Source of the DNA: Gemella sanguinis ATCC 700632
GTDB taxonomy: Bacteria; Bacillota; Bacilli; Staphylococcales; Gemellaceae
Direction of reading: 5' to 3'
NCBI RefSeq assembly: GCF_000701685.1
Contig: NZ_JNJO01000012.1
Location: forward strand, 1-45,706
DNA: 45,706 nt
This document shows, one piece after another, positions 1 through 7,996 of this stretch. The translations under genes were made by a program, and so were the position numbers. The stretch's first letter is position 1, and every line of letters starts with the position of its first letter. A model generated the notes under the pieces. It was given only the letters and a program-made list of their open reading frames with translations, did no database searches and was not told where the DNA came from.

Positions 1-238
1 TTGTTTCTCTCATAGATTTTATTCCATAAAAGTCTTTTAAAAATACCAGTTTAAATAATACAACAGGATCTAGACTATTTCTCCCTGTCGTATGGCTATA
101 GTATTTTTCTGTTAAATCATAAATAAATTTAAAATCGATAGCTTTATCTACTTTTCTTAAAAAATGGTCTTTAGGTACTATTTCTGATAGTGTCATTAGT
201 ATTATTTCATCTTTTATATTTTCTACTTTATTAAACAT
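1..238 (-). CDS. IS1182-family transposase, N-terminal part (runs off the window)
   Basis: The reverse strand opens with ATG at 238 behind a good ribosome site (GGAGG) and stays open to the window edge, giving about 79 residues. The translation includes IVPKDHFLRKVDKAIDF and DPVVLFKLVFLKDFYGIKSMRET, the typical N-terminal DUF772-like start of IS1182/IS5-type DDE transposases. The catalytic DDE core would lie beyond the left edge, so it cannot be said whether the gene is intact. It sits next to the MFS gene, reading in the same direction. Confidence 0.8.
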   Translation of the reverse strand, partial: MFNKVENIKDEIILMTLSEIVPKDHFLRKVDKAIDFKFIYDLTEKYYSHTTGRNSLDPVVLFKLVFLKDFYGIKSMRET

Positions 239-300
239 ACTAAAACCTCCTTTATATACTTATATTATACCATTTTAAAGGTTTTATTTCAGTTAAAAAA

Positions 301-328
301 AGGCTGTTGACCTATTTGTCAACAGCCT
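301..328 (-). terminator. Perfect hairpin near the end of the IS element
   Basis: AGGCTGTTGAC and GTCAACAGCCT are perfect 11-base arms around a 6-base loop. On the reverse strand the stem is followed by a run of seven T, so it can terminate leftward transcription before it enters the transposase. Such hairpins are common near IS1182-type ends, where they shield the transposase from outside promoters (inference). Confidence 0.7.
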
Positions 329-331
329 GAA

Positions 332-361
332 AAATATCAAGTAAAATAATACTTGATATTT
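332..361 (-). terminator. Terminator of the MFS permease gene
   Basis: Arms AAATATCAAGTA and TACTTGATATTT are perfect, lie directly after the MFS stop codon and are followed on the reverse strand by a short T run. Confidence 0.7.
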
Positions 362-369
362 TTTATTAT

Positions 370-1563
370 TTAATCTTCTATAATATTTCCATCTGAACTA
401 CAATGTAATAATGTTACTAGTAATGCTATAGCTGTTAATATTAATATGTATATTGCTACATTCCAGTTAGATATATCTCTTATATATCCTAATAATGGTG
501 GGAATATCGCAGCAAGTAAATAACCACCTGACTGAGCTAATCCTGAAATATTAGCTGATTCTTTTTCATTTCTTGCTTTTGCTGAGAATAGATACATTAC
601 ATAAGAGAATGATCCTCCTCCAGCTAATGCAAATAAAATTACTAAGATTGCCATTAATGTAAAGTTACCATGTACATATACCATTCCTAATAATGATACT
701 ATATATCCTACTACTATAAAAATAGGAATAATTAATTTATTTTTTAACTTATCAGCTAATACTGGTACTAAAAATGTAGATGGAAATTGTGCAAATTGAC
801 TTATTGATAATAGTAATCCAGCCGCTTCTGGAGTAAATCCTTTACTTATCATTATTTCAGAAAACCAAGAAACACTACAATAGAATAATGCTGATTGAAG
901 TCCCATACTTAAAGTTAAAGTCCACATTTTCAAACTACCTAAGTAATTTTTAATACCATCAGATTTTTCTGCTACTACATTTTCTACAGTAGCTTTTCTA
1001 GAAATATAAAAGTAAACTATCGCATTTAAGATAGCTATCACTATCCAAATATTAACAGCTAATCCTATAGAAAATTCAGTACCTCCTATATTAGAACTTG
1101 CTATTGGATAACTTATTCCCGCAGCTAAAGCAGCACTCACATTCATCACGACTGCATAAAATCCAGTCATAACTCCTAGATTTTCTGGGAAATATTTTTT
1201 AGCTATTCCTGGTAATAATACGTTACCTACTGTTATTCCTACACCTACAATAAATGTAGCAAAGAAAAACACATAAGTATTTAGATAAAATCTTAAACCT
1301 AAACCAATAGTAATAATTATTGCAGAAAAGAATACAGTTTTTTCTAGACCTAACTTTCCAGAAAATTTACTAACAACCGGACTACATAAAGCGAACGCTA
1401 TTAGTGGAATTGTTGTTATTAAACCAACTACTGTATTATTTATATTTAAGATACCTTTTAAAGGTCCAGATATTGCCCCTACAGAAGTAATAGGCGATCT
1501 AAGTATCATACCTAATAAAACTATACCTAATATAATAATTACTTTATTTATATTTTTTGTCAT
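370..1563 (-). CDS. MFS permease of the CynX/NimT type
   Basis: This 397-residue polytopic membrane protein has about 12 hydrophobic segments. The N-terminus (GMILRSPITSVGAISGPL) and the whole length fit the cyanate/nitroimidazole-type major facilitator subfamily (CynX, NimT, YycB). The substrate cannot be told from sequence; none of the neighbours is a cyanase. It is monocistronic on the reverse strand, with a terminator on each side, downstream of dnaN. Start ATG at 1563 follows a GGA-rich ribosome site. Confidence 0.8.
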   Translation of the reverse strand: MTKNINKVIIILGIVLLGMILRSPITSVGAISGPLKGILNINNTVVGLITTIPLIAFALCSPVVSKFSGKLGLEKTVFFSAIIITIGLGLRFYLNTYVFFFATFIVGVGITVGNVLLPGIAKKYFPENLGVMTGFYAVVMNVSAALAAGISYPIASSNIGGTEFSIGLAVNIWIVIAILNAIVYFYISRKATVENVVAEKSDGIKNYLGSLKMWTLTLSMGLQSALFYCSVSWFSEIMISKGFTPEAAGLLLSISQFAQFPSTFLVPVLADKLKNKLIIPIFIVVGYIVSLLGMVYVHGNFTLMAILVILFALAGGGSFSYVMYLFSAKARNEKESANISGLAQSGGYLLAAIFPPLLGYIRDISNWNVAIYILILTAIALLVTLLHCSSDGNIIED

Positions 1564-1591
1564 TATATATCCTTTCTCAAATCTTTCTCAC

Positions 1592-1644
1592 AAAAAAGAA
1601 GATAGAATAAACAAAACAATTACTATTCATTCTACTTCTTTTTT
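1592..1644 (-). terminator. Terminator between dnaN and the MFS gene
   Basis: A long imperfect inverted repeat with AAAAAAGAAGATAGAATAA and a TTCATTCTACTTCTTTTTT partner. The A/T tails on both sides suit termination in the dnaN direction. Confidence 0.7.
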
Positions 1645-1656
1645 TATTTTTTAATT

Positions 1657-2796
1657 TTAATAAGTTCTTACTGGTAGAATAAGTTCAATAATATCTCTAT
1701 GATAATCACTTGGTTGAACTATAAATGCAGTTAATTCACCAGAAAACTTAATTACGATTTCTTCAGAAGCAATAGCTGAAACTGCATCTTTCAAATATTT
1801 ACCAGATACAGATATTTCAAAACTATCATCTTCTAATTTAGAATTAACTTGTAATTCTTCAACAGCACTACCTAAATCTTTAGCCTGTGAAGAAATTTCT
1901 AAGTTACCTTCAGTTACTACTAATTTAATAATATCATCTTTATCTTCTCTACTCATAAGTGAGATTCTATCAACAGCATTGAAAAACTCTCTACTATCTG
2001 CAGTAAATGAACATTCAAACATAGTTGGAATAAGTTTTTCTGTATTTGGATAATTACCACTTATTAATAAAACAGTATAAACTACATTTTGGTAGTAAAG
2101 AACTATTCTATTATTTTCATAGAAGATTTCAACCTCATCTCCACCAGTTTCTATCATTCTTTGGAAGTATGTTAGAGCCTTACGTGGAATAATTAGATTA
2201 AATTCTTTTTCTGCATCTTCATCATTTAAAACTATTTGTCTTCTACTTAGACGATAAGAGTCTGTAGCAGTCGCAGTTAAAATTTTATTTTTTAATGAGA
2301 AGTTAACACCTTCTAAAATAGGTCTTTGATCATTAGGTGCTGTACAGAATACTGTTTCTCTAATAATATCATTAAATACTGTAGCTTCTAATTTAAGACT
2401 ATTTTCTCTAGATATTACAGGAAATTCTGGATATTCCATAGCATCATAACCTTTAATATTAAATTCACTCTTACCTGAATGAATTTTAATAAACGAATCT
2501 GTACTTTCAAATTCAATAAGATTAGTAGGTGCTTTTCTTATAATTTCTATAAAATTACGAGAAGGTAATACTACTTGTCCTTCTTCTTCTATAGTAATAA
2601 TTTCTTTATCATCTTTATAAGCATCTATTATAAATTCAACAGATACTAAAGAATCACTTGCTTTTAATACTAAGTTGTTAGAAGATAGTTCTAATTTAAT
2701 TCCTTTTAAAATTTCAAAAAGAGAATTAGGAGCTATAACTCTAGCAACATGATTTAGACCTTCTAAAAAATCAGATTTTTCTATAGTAAATTTCAT
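1657..2796 (-). CDS. dnaN: DNA polymerase III sliding clamp (beta subunit)
   Basis: This 379-residue protein has the standard length and three repeated clamp domains of the bacterial beta ring, which tethers replicative polymerase to DNA. Recognisable family sequence includes RPILEGVNF near residue 158 and the C-terminal ILPVRTY, which matches the usual PMRT/PVRTY end. It follows dnaA on the same strand after a 160-bp gap that carries part of the origin, the usual Firmicute dnaA-dnaN order. ATG start at 2796, with GGAG 7-8 bases upstream. Confidence 0.97.
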   Translation of the reverse strand: MKFTIEKSDFLEGLNHVARVIAPNSLFEILKGIKLELSSNNLVLKASDSLVSVEFIIDAYKDDKEIITIEEEGQVVLPSRNFIEIIRKAPTNLIEFESTDSFIKIHSGKSEFNIKGYDAMEYPEFPVISRENSLKLEATVFNDIIRETVFCTAPNDQRPILEGVNFSLKNKILTATATDSYRLSRRQIVLNDEDAEKEFNLIIPRKALTYFQRMIETGGDEVEIFYENNRIVLYYQNVVYTVLLISGNYPNTEKLIPTMFECSFTADSREFFNAVDRISLMSREDKDDIIKLVVTEGNLEISSQAKDLGSAVEELQVNSKLEDDSFEISVSGKYLKDAVSAIASEEIVIKFSGELTAFIVQPSDYHRDIIELILPVRTY

Positions 2797-2956
2797 TTTG
2801 TCTCCTTATATATAATATATATTAAATAAAATAATAATAATAATAAGGGCTGTTAACACTGTGGAAAACTCCACCCAAATTAAAAATAAATTGTAAAGTT
2901 TGCTGTGAATAACTTGTTAATAACTAACACAAAAAGTTAATACTTATTAACAGCTA
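2797..2956. other. oriC: oriC part 2 (dnaA-dnaN gap): DnaA boxes, GGGC block and TAA-trio unwinding element
   Basis: Two DnaA boxes fit TTWTNCACA on the reverse strand: 2860-2868 (TGTGGAAAA) and 2904-2912 (TGTGAATAA). Next to the first box lie a GGGC block at 2847-2850 and five in-register TAA trinucleotides at 2832-2846, running into pure A/T sequence down to the dnaN ribosome site. Box, GC block, trio array and A/T-rich DNA is the layout of the basal unwinding system described for Bacillus subtilis, whose trio consensus read 5'-3' is TA(G/A). Confidence 0.8.
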
Positions 2957-4432
2957 TTATATTTGACCTAACTTTTCTTTAATCATAGAGATGTTTTCAA
3001 AAATATCAGGGAATTCATCTTCATTTAACTTAGCTATCTTATTAAATGAATAAAGAATAGAAGTATGGTCCTTATTAAAGTGTTGACCTATCGCAGGAAA
3101 CGATAGATTAGTAAGTTCACGACATAAGTAAATAGCTATATTTCTAGCTTGAACAACTTCTTTTTTTCTAGTAGAAGAAAGAATATCATCTTTTCTAATA
3201 GAATAAAAATCAGAACAAGCATTAATAATATGATCAGGTGAAATATTTTTACGAGGAGCTTTTCTCACATCTTTTAATATTTCTTCTGCGATTTGAAGAG
3301 AAGGTTTTTTATTCATTGTAGCTGACATAGATTTAATACTCTTTAAAACACCTTCTAATTCTCTTATATTTGATGAAACATTATTAGAAATATATATAAG
3401 AGTCTCTTCATCTAACTCAATGTCAAACTGAGTACATTTATATTTTAATATAGCCATACGAGTTTCAAAGTCCGGTGGTGTAATATCTGTAGTAACACCT
3501 TGTTCAAATCGAGTAACAAGACGATCTTCTAGATCATTAAGTTGAGAAGGTGACTTATCACTTATAAGAACTATTTGTTTTTGGTTCATTTGAAGCTCAT
3601 TAAAAGTGTGGAAAAATGCATTTTGTGTTTCAGTTTTTCCAGATAAAAACTGAATATCATCAATAAGTAAGGCATCTATCTCACGATACTTACGTCTGAA
3701 ATCTTCATCAGCATTATCATTTTTATTTTTCATAGGTTTAATAGAGGCTAAAAACTCATTTAAGAATTTTTCCGATGAAATACACTCTATTTTAAACTCA
3801 GGAAAGTTTTTCTCCATTTCATTACCTATAGCATGTAAAAGGTGTGTTTTACCTAATCCAGCTCCACCGTAGATAAATAAGGGGTTATAGATACCACCAG
3901 GAGAATCAGCAACGTTATAAGCAACGTTATGAGCATATATATTACCAGCACCAACGACAAAATTATCAAATGTATAGTTTTTATTTAGCGTTGGGTTCTT
4001 TTTGCTGTTAAAAGCATTATTAGAGGAAACAGGCTTTTTATATTCATCTAAAGGTAAACTTTGTTTTTGATAAAAGTGTTGAGCTCCAGAAGGCTTATTA
4101 CCTTGTAAGAAGTTTTGTCTAATAATATCTTCAGCAGCAGGTGTTGTTTTAGTTGGTTTTTCAGGTATTTCAAAATTATTATCAAGTGAATCATACTCAA
4201 TATTAAAATCAAAACCAGTAGTATTCTTTAATATTTGTTTAAGACGTGCATCGTAAGCTCCATGAATAAATTGAGATACAAGAGCTTCTTTACTAGTAAT
4301 TACGATAATCTTATTAGCAAAATCAACTTTATCAATAGAGGCACCTAAAAACCAAGTTTCAAAAACTTGAGCAGGAAGTTCTGCTTTTAATTCTTTAAGA
4401 ATAATCTCCCATAAAAAATTAGAATTACTCAA
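2957..4432 (-). CDS. dnaA: Chromosomal replication initiator DnaA
   Basis: This 491-residue protein has all four DnaA domains. Domain I occupies roughly residues 1-80. A variable linker runs to about 150. The AAA+ core has Walker A GGAGLGKT at 189-196 and Walker B LLIDDIQF at 255-262. The C-terminal domain IV helix-turn-helix ends in the DNA-reading signature DHTSILYSF at about 455-463. It binds the boxes listed on both sides of its own gene and melts the origin. ATG at 4432, with AAGGAGG upstream. It is probably autoregulated through the upstream boxes (known for the family). Confidence 0.98.
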   Translation of the reverse strand: MSNSNFLWEIILKELKAELPAQVFETWFLGASIDKVDFANKIIVITSKEALVSQFIHGAYDARLKQILKNTTGFDFNIEYDSLDNNFEIPEKPTKTTPAAEDIIRQNFLQGNKPSGAQHFYQKQSLPLDEYKKPVSSNNAFNSKKNPTLNKNYTFDNFVVGAGNIYAHNVAYNVADSPGGIYNPLFIYGGAGLGKTHLLHAIGNEMEKNFPEFKIECISSEKFLNEFLASIKPMKNKNDNADEDFRRKYREIDALLIDDIQFLSGKTETQNAFFHTFNELQMNQKQIVLISDKSPSQLNDLEDRLVTRFEQGVTTDITPPDFETRMAILKYKCTQFDIELDEETLIYISNNVSSNIRELEGVLKSIKSMSATMNKKPSLQIAEEILKDVRKAPRKNISPDHIINACSDFYSIRKDDILSSTRKKEVVQARNIAIYLCRELTNLSFPAIGQHFNKDHTSILYSFNKIAKLNEDEFPDIFENISMIKEKLGQI

Positions 4433-5000
4433 AAAAAATCCCTCCTTAAAAAAATGTACACTAAATTATATCATAAAAAAAGAGATAAACCAAATAAAAA
4501 ATTAAAGTTATTCACAGTCTGTGGAAAAACTTTTAATAACTATGAAAAACGAAAAGAAATTCTCTGTGAAAAACGTAAAAAAAGTATAAATTTTATAAAA
4601 AGTATAAAGAAAAATAACAAGTTTTTAACAGTTAAGAATATTATAAGAAAAGTAATTTAATATTTTTTCACACATAATTCACAGCTGTGGAAAACTTTAT
4701 TAAGTGAAATTGTGAAAAAGTATAAATTTCTGTGGAAAAACAGTAAGTTTTGAAAATGAATTTTGAACATATTCATAACTTTTTAACAGTTATTCTATGA
4801 AAAACTAACTAAATCTGTGGAAAACTTTTAAATATATATTTTTTTATTTGTTAAAAAAGTTTTCAATAAATATCTCTATTTGAGCTATATTTTTTAAAAT
4901 TTTTAAAGGTTTCTTCTTGATTAATTAAGCTAGATATGTTAAACTAAATCAGTTATTACATCTATCTATTAAGAATTAAAGAAAACTCGAGGAGGATAAA
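4433..5000. other. oriC: oriC part 1: DnaA-box cluster between dnaA and rpmH
   Basis: No credible gene lies here. Nine 9-mers fit the DnaA-box consensus TTWTNCACA on one strand or the other, one of them with a mismatch: 4508-4516, 4520-4528, 4565-4573, 4664-4672, 4675-4683 (mismatch), 4686-4694, 4711-4719, 4731-4739 and 4816-4824. Several are paired head to head. The rest is A/T-rich and includes the divergent dnaA and rpmH promoters. Genes on both sides read away from this block, as expected for the start point of bidirectional replication. Confidence 0.92.
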
Positions 5001-5135
5001 ATGAAACGTACGTATCAACCAAATAAAAGAAAACATTCAAAAGTACACGGATTTAGAGCTAGAATGAGCACTAAAAACGGAAGAAATGTATTAGCTAGAC
5101 GTAGAGCTAAAGGAAGAAAAGTTCTTTCTGCTTAA
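5001..5135 (+). CDS. rpmH: 50S ribosomal protein L34
   Basis: The 44-residue product, [20 protein letters not shown] onwards and ending [12 protein letters not shown], is a complete, near-canonical L34 of the usual length. A strong ribosome site (GAGGAGG) lies 8 bases before ATG 5001. It is the first gene on the rightward arm of the origin. Unusually for Firmicutes it is closed off by its own terminator and separated by over 700 bp from rnpA. Confidence 0.97.
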   Translation: MKRTYQPNKRKHSKVHGFRARMSTKNGRNVLARRRAKGRKVLSA

Positions 5136-5150
5136 TATATAAGTACTTAA

Positions 5151-5175
5151 AGCATCGCTTCGGCGATGCTTTTTT
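5151..5175 (+). terminator. rpmH terminator with UUCG loop
   Basis: Arms AGCATCGC and GCGATGCT (8 bp, perfect) enclose the very stable TTCG tetraloop and are followed by TTTTT. Confidence 0.92.
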
Positions 5176-5245
5176 GCGTTATACGTTAGTATTTCGAATG
5201 TTGAAAACATGAAGAAATACTTACGTATAACGTATGCAAAAGGAA
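5171..5245 (+). repeat. Long imperfect hairpin directly after the rpmH terminator
   Basis: Sequence at 5175-5195 (GCGTTATACGTTAGTATTTC) is the near-complement of 5213-5241 (GAAATACTTACGTATAACG and flank). The loop holds a smaller ATGTT-ACAT hairpin. The right arm is the start of the first repeat unit listed next, so repeat and hairpin are the same structure. Confidence 0.65.
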
Positions 5246-5714
5246 CTTGAATTTTGAAGACGCAAGGATGAAAAAATTCCTAGTTCCAACTGCTGCGTTT
5301 AAAATAGGTCTGCGCAGAAATGCTTACGTATAACGTATGCAAAAAGAACTTGAATTTCGAAGACGCAAGGATGAAGAAATTCTTAGTTCTGACTGCGGCG
5401 TTGACTGCTTAAAGCAACTGCGGTGTTGTTAATAAATACTCGTAAAATACTTACGTATAACGTATGCAAAAGGAACTTGAATTTTGAAGACGCAAGGATG
5501 AAAAAATTCCTAGTTCCTACAGTGAATATCAGCCAAGGATAGAGTCGTCTTCCTCCCTATCCTTGGGATATTCTTGAGTACGTTACTCAATAAGATTTCT
5601 TTGTATCTTACAGATTTAAGAAATCTAATGATTAACGCAACTGCAGCGTTGAAAATAGGTCTGCGCAGAAATGCTTACGTACAACGTATGCAAAAAGAAC
5701 TTGAATTTCGAAGA
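5216..5714 (+). repeat. Four copies of a ~70-bp structured intergenic repeat between rpmH and rnpA
   Basis: Copies lie at 5216-5287, 5322-5390, 5446-5517 and 5669-5714 (cut short). Each begins CTTACGTATAACGTATGCAA and continues into GAACTTGAATTT...AAATTCNTAGTTC, itself an inverted repeat around a GACGCAAGGATG loop. Copies 1 and 3 are near-identical. Copies 2 and 4 share variant bases and also a preceding segment with AAAATAGGTCTGCGCAGAAA (5302-5321 and 5652-5671). This looks like two rounds of segmental duplication. No gene is supported here; the one open frame crossing copy 4 is discounted. Confidence 0.8.
5524..5590 (+). repeat. Two stacked hairpins between repeat copies 3 and 4
   Basis: GAATATC-AG-CCAAGGATAG (5524-5542) pairs with CTATCCTTGG-GATATTC (5557-5573). 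A second perfect hairpin, TTGAGTA-CGT-TACTCAA, follows at once (5574-5590). Neither has a T run, so they are not ordinary terminators. Confidence 0.7.
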
Positions 5715-5859
5715 TATTGTATAGAAAAACATACTTTAAAAATTAAAAATGTAAAAAGAAAAATATTCTATAACTCAAACAAGATAGATAATTTAAAGAA
5801 AGATAGTTGTAAAAATTTCAAGAAACTGTTAAAATATTAGTGTTAAGAAAGGTTTAAAG

Positions 5860-6204
5860 ATGAAAAAAGAATATAGAGTAAAAAAAAGTCAAGATTTTGA
5901 TAATATAATAAGAAAAAAACAATCTTTTGCTAATAGACAGTTTGTTATTTATTATCAAGAAAATAAACTAGATCATATGCGCTTAGGTATTTCTGTGAGT
6001 AAAAAATTAGGAAAAGCTCACGAAAGAAATAGGCTAAAAAGATATGTAAGAGAGAGTTTTAAGACAAGGAAAGATTTCTTAAAAAATTACGATATTATAA
6101 TTATAGTAAGACCTGCGGCAAAAGGATTATCATTTTTAGAGTTTGGTAGTTCAATTGACCACGTATTAAAAAGATCAAAATTATATAGAGGAAAGAGGGT
6201 TTAA
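5860..6204 (+). CDS. rnpA: Ribonuclease P protein component
   Basis: This 114-residue basic protein carries the RNase P signature ERNRLKRYVRESF at about residues 55-67, where the RNR motif contacts the catalytic RNA. It forms the holoenzyme that trims the 5' ends of pre-tRNAs. ATG at 5860 after AAAGG. Normally rnpA is coupled to rpmH just upstream and yidC just downstream. Here rpmH is 725 bp away and jag starts 2 bp after the stop, so rnpA and jag are clearly co-transcribed. Confidence 0.95.
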   Translation: MKKEYRVKKSQDFDNIIRKKQSFANRQFVIYYQENKLDHMRLGISVSKKLGKAHERNRLKRYVRESFKTRKDFLKNYDIIIIVRPAAKGLSFLEFGSSIDHVLKRSKLYRGKRV

Positions 6205-6206
6205 AA

Positions 6207-7061
6207 ATGGAAAAAGAGTTTATTTATGTAGCAGGAACAGTAGATGAGGCTATAAAAAATGGTTTAACAGACTTAGGATTAAAAGAAGAAGATGTTAAAA
6301 TAGAAGTATTAGAAGGTGGAAGTGCTGGTATCTTTGGGTTATTTAAAAAAGAAGCTAGAGTAAAATTATCTCCACTAGATAGTGAATTTAAAAAAGAAGA
6401 TAAACCAAAAGTAGAAGAAAAAGAAGTTAAAGAAGTAAAACCTGAAGTAAAAGAAGAAGTTAAAGAACAAAAACAAGAAGAAAAAGTTGTTGTTAAAGAA
6501 GAAAAAGAAACACCAGTAGTCGAAAAAACTACAGAAGTACAAGAAGAAACAGTAGTTGAAAAAGAAGAAGTAAAAGAACAAAAACCAAAAAGAGAAGACT
6601 ATATTGTAAAAAATCAAGATAAAATAGTTAGCTATTTACAAAATATAGTAATAGCTATGGGATATCCAGATGCTACTGTAGAATTTAGTGAAGATGGAAA
6701 TAGACATTTCACATTAAATATAAAAACAGAAGAAAATACAAGCCTAATTATAGGTAAAAGAGGTTCAACTCTTAATAGTTTACAATTTTTAGTAAACAAT
6801 TACGCTAAAAAATTCAGTTCACACTTCTTTAGAATAGAAGTAGACTGTGATGATTATAGAGAAAGTCGTAAGAAAACTTTAGAAGAATTAGCACTAAATC
6901 TTGCTAAAAAATCTAAAAAAACAGGAAGACCAGTTGAATTAGAACCAATGACAAGTGTTGAAAGAAAAATTATTCACAATGCTTTAACTGGTATAAAAAA
7001 TGTTGAAACAGAATCACGTGGTGAAGAACCATATAGATATTTAGTTATAACAGCAAAATAG
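6207..7061 (+). CDS. jag: Jag/KhpB (EloR) RNA-binding protein
   Basis: The 284-residue protein has a Jag-N domain (about 1-52, with EGGSAGIFGLFKKEARV), then a long Lys/Glu/Val-rich low-complexity linker (about 60-130). A KH domain with GKRG at 183-186 and a C-terminal R3H domain with R253-x3-H257 follow. In streptococci this protein (KhpB/EloR) pairs with KhpA and controls cell elongation. The linker is longer than in many homologues. It starts 2 bp after rnpA, with its ribosome site inside the end of rnpA. The usual partner gene yidC/spoIIIJ is absent from this position. Confidence 0.93.
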   Translation: MEKEFIYVAGTVDEAIKNGLTDLGLKEEDVKIEVLEGGSAGIFGLFKKEARVKLSPLDSEFKKEDKPKVEEKEVKEVKPEVKEEVKEQKQEEKVVVKEEKETPVVEKTTEVQEETVVEKEEVKEQKPKREDYIVKNQDKIVSYLQNIVIAMGYPDATVEFSEDGNRHFTLNIKTEENTSLIIGKRGSTLNSLQFLVNNYAKKFSSHFFRIEVDCDDYRESRKKTLEELALNLAKKSKKTGRPVELEPMTSVERKIIHNALTGIKNVETESRGEEPYRYLVITAK

Positions 7062-7069
7062 GAGAAACA

Positions 7070-7435
7070 ATGAAATCAATACTAATTGTTGATGATAGTG
7101 CATATTATAGAAGTCGTGGCGCAGAGATAGCTGAATTAGCTGGTTTTAAGTGTCATTTTGCAGAAAATGGAGAACAAGCAGTAAGGATGTATCATAGAAT
7201 ACAACCGGACATAGTTACAATGGATATTTGTATGCCTCTTATGGATGGTCTAGAGGCTACTAAACAAATCTGTTCTCGCTATCCTAATGCAAATGTACTT
7301 ATTTGTAGTAGTGTAGGTCATGTGCCAGTATATCGACGTCAAGCGTATGATAACGGAGCTAAAGGTATTCTTCCAAAAGAATATGATTTAGATGAATTAG
7401 AATTTGCTATAAAAGAAATAGAACTAATGAAATAA
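7070..7435 (+). CDS. Stand-alone CheY-like receiver domain protein
   Basis: This 121-residue protein consists of one receiver domain and no output domain. It has the acidic pair D8/D9, the phospho-acceptor D52 (TMDICMP), a conserved-position S80 and K103 (LPKEYD). It starts 8 bp after jag behind GGAG, so it belongs to the rnpA-jag transcript and ends at its terminator. No histidine kinase or chemotaxis gene is nearby. A single-domain receiver may act by protein contact or as a phosphate sink; the real partner is unknown. Confidence 0.85.
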   Translation: MKSILIVDDSAYYRSRGAEIAELAGFKCHFAENGEQAVRMYHRIQPDIVTMDICMPLMDGLEATKQICSRYPNANVLICSSVGHVPVYRRQAYDNGAKGILPKEYDLDELEFAIKEIELMK

Positions 7436-7584
7436 AAATGAGTAAGGCGTTAGCCCTACTCATTTTCTTTAACTTAAAAAAGACATTTAGAAGTAATTAA
7501 GTAATATATAACATAAATTTATGACTTTATTAACTAATTACCTATAAAATGGAGAAAGACCCGCAAAGTAGCGAGACTATATTA
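7434..7584 (+). repeat. Direct repeat copy A (left of the small-protein cargo)
   Basis: About 150 bp that recur at 8707-8861. The unit runs from the terminator hairpin through TTAACTTAAAAAAGACATTT and a palindromic TAATTA region to GACCCGCAAAGTAGCGAG. Outside the terminator loop only about three base differences separate the two copies. Confidence 0.93.
7435..7470 (+). terminator. Terminator after the receiver gene
   Basis: AAAATGAGTA and TACTCATTTT arms enclose a GGC/GCC inner stem with a GTTA loop, followed by T-rich sequence. It forms the first part of direct-repeat copy A. Confidence 0.85.
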
Positions 7585-7716
7585 GGAAGGAAAATATATA
7601 AAATATAGGTGTTTTGTTGAAAAAAGATTATTAATTTTATAATATTATTGATTGAAATAGTTTTTCTATAGATGTTATAATACAAGAGAGAGGGCTAAGC
7701 TGTCTTCGCTGCACCA

Positions 7717-7923
7717 GTGTTTTTCGTTAGTTATGGAGCTATACAAGACAGTAAAGTAATTAATAAAGAAATAAAGTTATTACATAAAAAATTCTCAGAA
7801 TTAAAAGATATTTTAGATTTTATTTATGAGAATAAAGGGATTGTATATTCAAAAAAATTAGTTGAATATATTATAAAATCAAGTTTAGATGAGGTTTCAT
7901 CTAATATTAAGGAAAATATTTAA
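7717..7923 (+). CDS. Short unrecognised ORF, possibly a gene remnant
   Basis: A 68-codon frame begins with GTG at 7717. There is no convincing ribosome site, and the first residues do not look like a natural start, so it may be the tail of a longer decayed gene. It is Lys/Ile-rich and predicted helical (ELKDILDFIYENKGIVYSKK). It lies between direct-repeat copy A and the two small membrane protein genes. I do not recognise a family. Confidence 0.35.
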   Translation: MFFVSYGAIQDSKVINKEIKLLHKKFSELKDILDFIYENKGIVYSKKLVEYIIKSSLDEVSSNIKENI

Positions 7924-7996
7924 AAAAATGTAATAAAGCATTAACATAAGAAAGTAGTTGCTTTCTCTTATTTATAATTTTAAGGAGGTAATAACT

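Noticed and set aside
4454-4660. 68-codon plus-strand ORF between dnaA and rpmH
   Set aside because: It is Lys/Asn-rich translation of A/T-rich origin DNA, overlaps three DnaA boxes and begins within a few bases of the dnaA ribosome site.
5216-5714. CRISPR array
   Set aside because: Only four copies, unequal spacing, repeats of about 70 bp, no spacer-like unique segments of constant length and no cas genes.
5574-5840. 88-codon ORF upstream of rnpA
   Set aside because: It starts with TTG inside a perfect hairpin, has no ribosome site and its middle is simply repeat copy 4; the rest reads like chance Lys-rich sequence.
6375-6617. 80-codon reverse-strand Phe-rich ORF
   Set aside because: It is the mirror of the Lys/Glu linker codons of jag (AAA/GAA read as TTT/TTC).
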